In this document: piece after piece, positions 62,658 to 64,000 of the stretch
Layout of the letters: every line of letters begins with the position of its first letter
Position numbering within the stretch: position 1 is the stretch's first letter
Notes under the pieces: model-generated
What the model was told of the DNA's origin: nothing
Seen by the model: only the letters and a program-made list of their open reading frames with translations
Databases searched by the model: none
Assembly (NCBI RefSeq): GCF_030440575.1
Contig: NZ_CP047189.1
Location: 558,001 to 622,000, forward strand
From: Corynebacterium ciconiae DSM 44920
Lineage (GTDB): Bacteria; Actinomycetota; Actinomycetes; Mycobacteriales; Mycobacteriaceae
Direction of reading: 5' to 3'
Length of the DNA: 64,000 nucleotides
Program-made: the position numbers and the translations under genes

Positions 62658-63452
62658 CTAGCTCCACTCGACCGAATCGAGATCGATGCCCTGTTGAGTT
62701 GCTTGGTGCTCCACGCATAGGCGCAGGAAAGGTGCGGCGCCTCGATAGTAGGAAGCGAAGCGCTCATCAGCCTCGTACATGCGGGTGAGCAATACCTGCT
62801 TGGCTAAGGTGCACTCGTAGTAGTGGCCGATGAGTTCCGCATGGCGCTCGACCAGCGCTGCAGCCTCGGGTGAGCTCGGGCTCACCGCCGCTTCTGCTGC
62901 GGCCACCAGATCCTTAACAAAGCTGTCCATGCTCTTTTTCATGTGCGCCCAGCCGGCCTCATCCATCTGCTCAGCGGCGTCTTGGCTAGCCGACCAGTCT
63001 GGCGTGTGGGACCAGCGCTGCTCCGCCTCATCGTGGTGGCGTTCCCACTCGTGCTTCCATGCTGCGGCGTCCTGCGCTAGGCGGGTAGTGGGATCAGATT
63101 GTGAGTGAGACATTGAGTCCTCCTCGGATAGGTAGTTCAGTAGGTTGTCCACCGCGCGCACTCGGGCACGCAGTTGGGCTGCATCGGCGGCGAGGTGGCG
63201 TCGTTGCGCGCGCAGAGAAGAACGTATCGCCGAGGGATCGTCCATGATGTCTGCCACCGCCTGCAATGACATGCCAGTGGAACGGAGGATCAGGACCGCC
63301 ATACCGCGTTGCACATCATCAAGGGTGTAGAGGCGATGATCGGCCCACGTGCGCTGGGTAGGGCACAGTAACCCAATATGGTCCCAATAGCGCAGCGTGC
63401 GCGTACTCACCCCCAGGATCTCGGCAACATCGCCGACTGTGAACTCATTCAT
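62658..63452 (-). CDS. MerR-family regulator, TipA-like
   Basis: Regulator of 264 aa. Residues 1-70 are a MerR DNA-binding domain (FTVGDVAEILGVSTRTLRYWDHIGLLCP), followed by the dimer helix. From about 130 it has a TipAS-like helical domain (EQMDEAGWAHMKKSMDSFVKDL and ELIGHYYECTLAKQVLLTRMY), which in TipAL binds thiopeptide and other hydrophobic compounds. It probably senses a xenobiotic or antibiotic and activates a nearby or its own promoter. AAAGGA lies 9 nt before the ATG at 63452. No partner gene is next to it in this window. Confidence 0.9.
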   Translation of the reverse strand: MNEFTVGDVAEILGVSTRTLRYWDHIGLLCPTQRTWADHRLYTLDDVQRGMAVLILRSTGMSLQAVADIMDDPSAIRSSLRAQRRHLAADAAQLRARVRAVDNLLNYLSEEDSMSHSQSDPTTRLAQDAAAWKHEWERHHDEAEQRWSHTPDWSASQDAAEQMDEAGWAHMKKSMDSFVKDLVAAAEAAVSPSSPEAAALVERHAELIGHYYECTLAKQVLLTRMYEADERFASYYRGAAPFLRLCVEHQATQQGIDLDSVEWS

Positions 63453-63549
63453 CTGCAGCTGTCCTTTCTCGATCAGTGCCACTGCACGCCGCTGATGCAA
63501 GCGCCACCCATCAGCATCGAGGTTGACGCGGCGTCACACGCAAGCAGAG

Positions 63550-63564
63550 GCTTATCGACGCCAC
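63550..63564 (+). repeat. Copy of the interspersed motif (intergenic)
   Basis: GCTTATCGACGCCAC, identical over 15 bases to the copies at 3746 and 49486. It lies in the gap between the MerR gene and the terminator of the last gene. Confidence 0.45.
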
Positions 63565-63598
63565 GAACTTCCCCTAACGCGAATCTCACTTCATAAGA

Positions 63599-63631
63599 AA
63601 CAGCGCCGAGCAGCTGGTGCTCGGCGCTGTT
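63599..63631 (-). terminator. Intrinsic terminator of the last gene
   Basis: Perfect 14-bp stem AACAGCGCCGAGCA / TGCTCGGCGCTGTT with a 5-nt loop, followed on the minus strand by TTTCTTATG. Confidence 0.85.
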
Positions 63632-63662
63632 ATGAACAACGTAGGTTCAGTGACTGGTGGGA

Positions 63663-64000
63663 TTACTCCTCGACCCAGCCGATGTTCTCGATCGGCACGT
63701 CACCGAAGGCCATGGGGCCGTAGTTGGCCAGGCCGGTCTTCACGGCGGTCACACCGAGAGCGGTGTTCAGCGGGATGATGCCGTAGAGTGCGAGTGCTTC
63801 CTTCTCGAGCTCGTTGCCGCGCTCGATCTGCTCCTCGCGGGTCGGCAGCTGCTGCAGCTCAGTGATCTTCTCATCCAGCTCGGGGGTACCGGTGTTGGAA
63901 CGGTTCAGCTGAGAATCGGAGCGGTAGGTCTGGCCGAAGTAGGCCACACCGAAGGGATCGCCAGAGCTGAAGCCCATCGGGAAGATGTCGTAGTTCTTGC
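63663..64000 (-). CDS. ABC transporter substrate-binding protein, C-terminal part
   Basis: Reading frame open to the window edge; only about 112 C-terminal residues are visible. GFSSGDPFGVAYFGQTYRSD, LDEKITELQQLPTREEQIER and ALALYGIIPLNTALGV are typical of the end of family-5 peptide/nickel solute-binding proteins. It is a different protein from the receptor at 45692-47386. The start lies beyond the window. Confidence 0.85.
   Translation of the reverse strand, partial: KNYDIFPMGFSSGDPFGVAYFGQTYRSDSQLNRSNTGTPELDEKITELQQLPTREEQIERGNELEKEALALYGIIPLNTALGVTAVKTGLANYGPMAFGDVPIENIGWVEE

Overview
The window is chromosomal DNA of a mycolate-making Corynebacterium with fairly high GC. The diagnostic genes are a single-chain bacterial type I fatty acid synthase followed by its acpS, a FasR-like TetR regulator, the mycolate beta-keto reductase CmrA (Rv2509 type) next to orn, the copper insertion protein CtiP, a mycothiol-era DsbA-like protein, and group II truncated haemoglobin. 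Gene order around fas-acpS-fasR-bcp, cmrA-orn, ctiP-ssb-ettA-pdxY-thioesterase-glbO and pepN-dsbA-rpiB follows the core seen in Corynebacterium glutamicum and partly Mycobacterium. The species was not identified. I found no phage, transposase, CRISPR array or rRNA.

Layout. 1-3.8 kb: a two-component system diverging from an ABC exporter pair, with a perfect 16-bp palindrome between them. 3.8-6.3 kb: a small accessory-looking patch (unknown protein, a DUF1877/YfbM-like gene broken by an in-frame stop, a pentapeptide-repeat protein). 6.6-17.8 kb: fas, acpS, a small hypothetical, fasR, bcp. 17.9-22.4 kb: envelope and membrane proteins, tRNA-Lys, an L,D-transpeptidase lipoprotein. 22.5-31.2 kb: LLM oxidoreductase, a YkvI-type transporter, then a metabolic block (TPP-dependent decarboxylase, ureohydrolase, Na+/solute symporter, semialdehyde dehydrogenase) that could take 2-ketoarginine or guanidino compounds to succinate. 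31.4-36.2 kb: tRNA-His, AspT-type exporter, orn, cmrA, ornithine-cyclodeaminase-like gene, tRNA-Arg. 36.3-43.7 kb: ctiP, ssb, ettA, pdxY, thioesterase, a Rv2474c-like gene, glbO. 43.7-51 kb: an FAD/NAD(P)-binding protein divergent from a complete peptide-type ABC importer. 51-64 kb: lipase, MscS channel, CPBP protease, radical SAM/SPASM protein, pepN, DsbA-like protein, secreted HNH lipoprotein, rpiB, an acidic-repeat membrane protein, an AlpA-like HTH gene beside tRNA-Gly, a TipA-like MerR regulator and the 3' end of another solute-binding protein.

How the genes fit together. Fas, AcpS (which must add phosphopantetheine to the Fas ACP domain) and FasR (repressor) form the fatty acid module; CmrA finishes corynomycolates made from those acids. 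OCD-like, cmrA and orn are closely spaced on one strand and look like an operon. At least eight genes have a -10-like hexamer only 6-8 nt before the start codon, so leaderless transcription appears common here. Less expected observations are a recurrent short motif (CGCTTATCGACG core, six sites), the broken DUF1877-like gene, a promoter plus ideal ribosome site leading to a six-codon ORF, and strong secondary structure in the leader of the AspT-type exporter.
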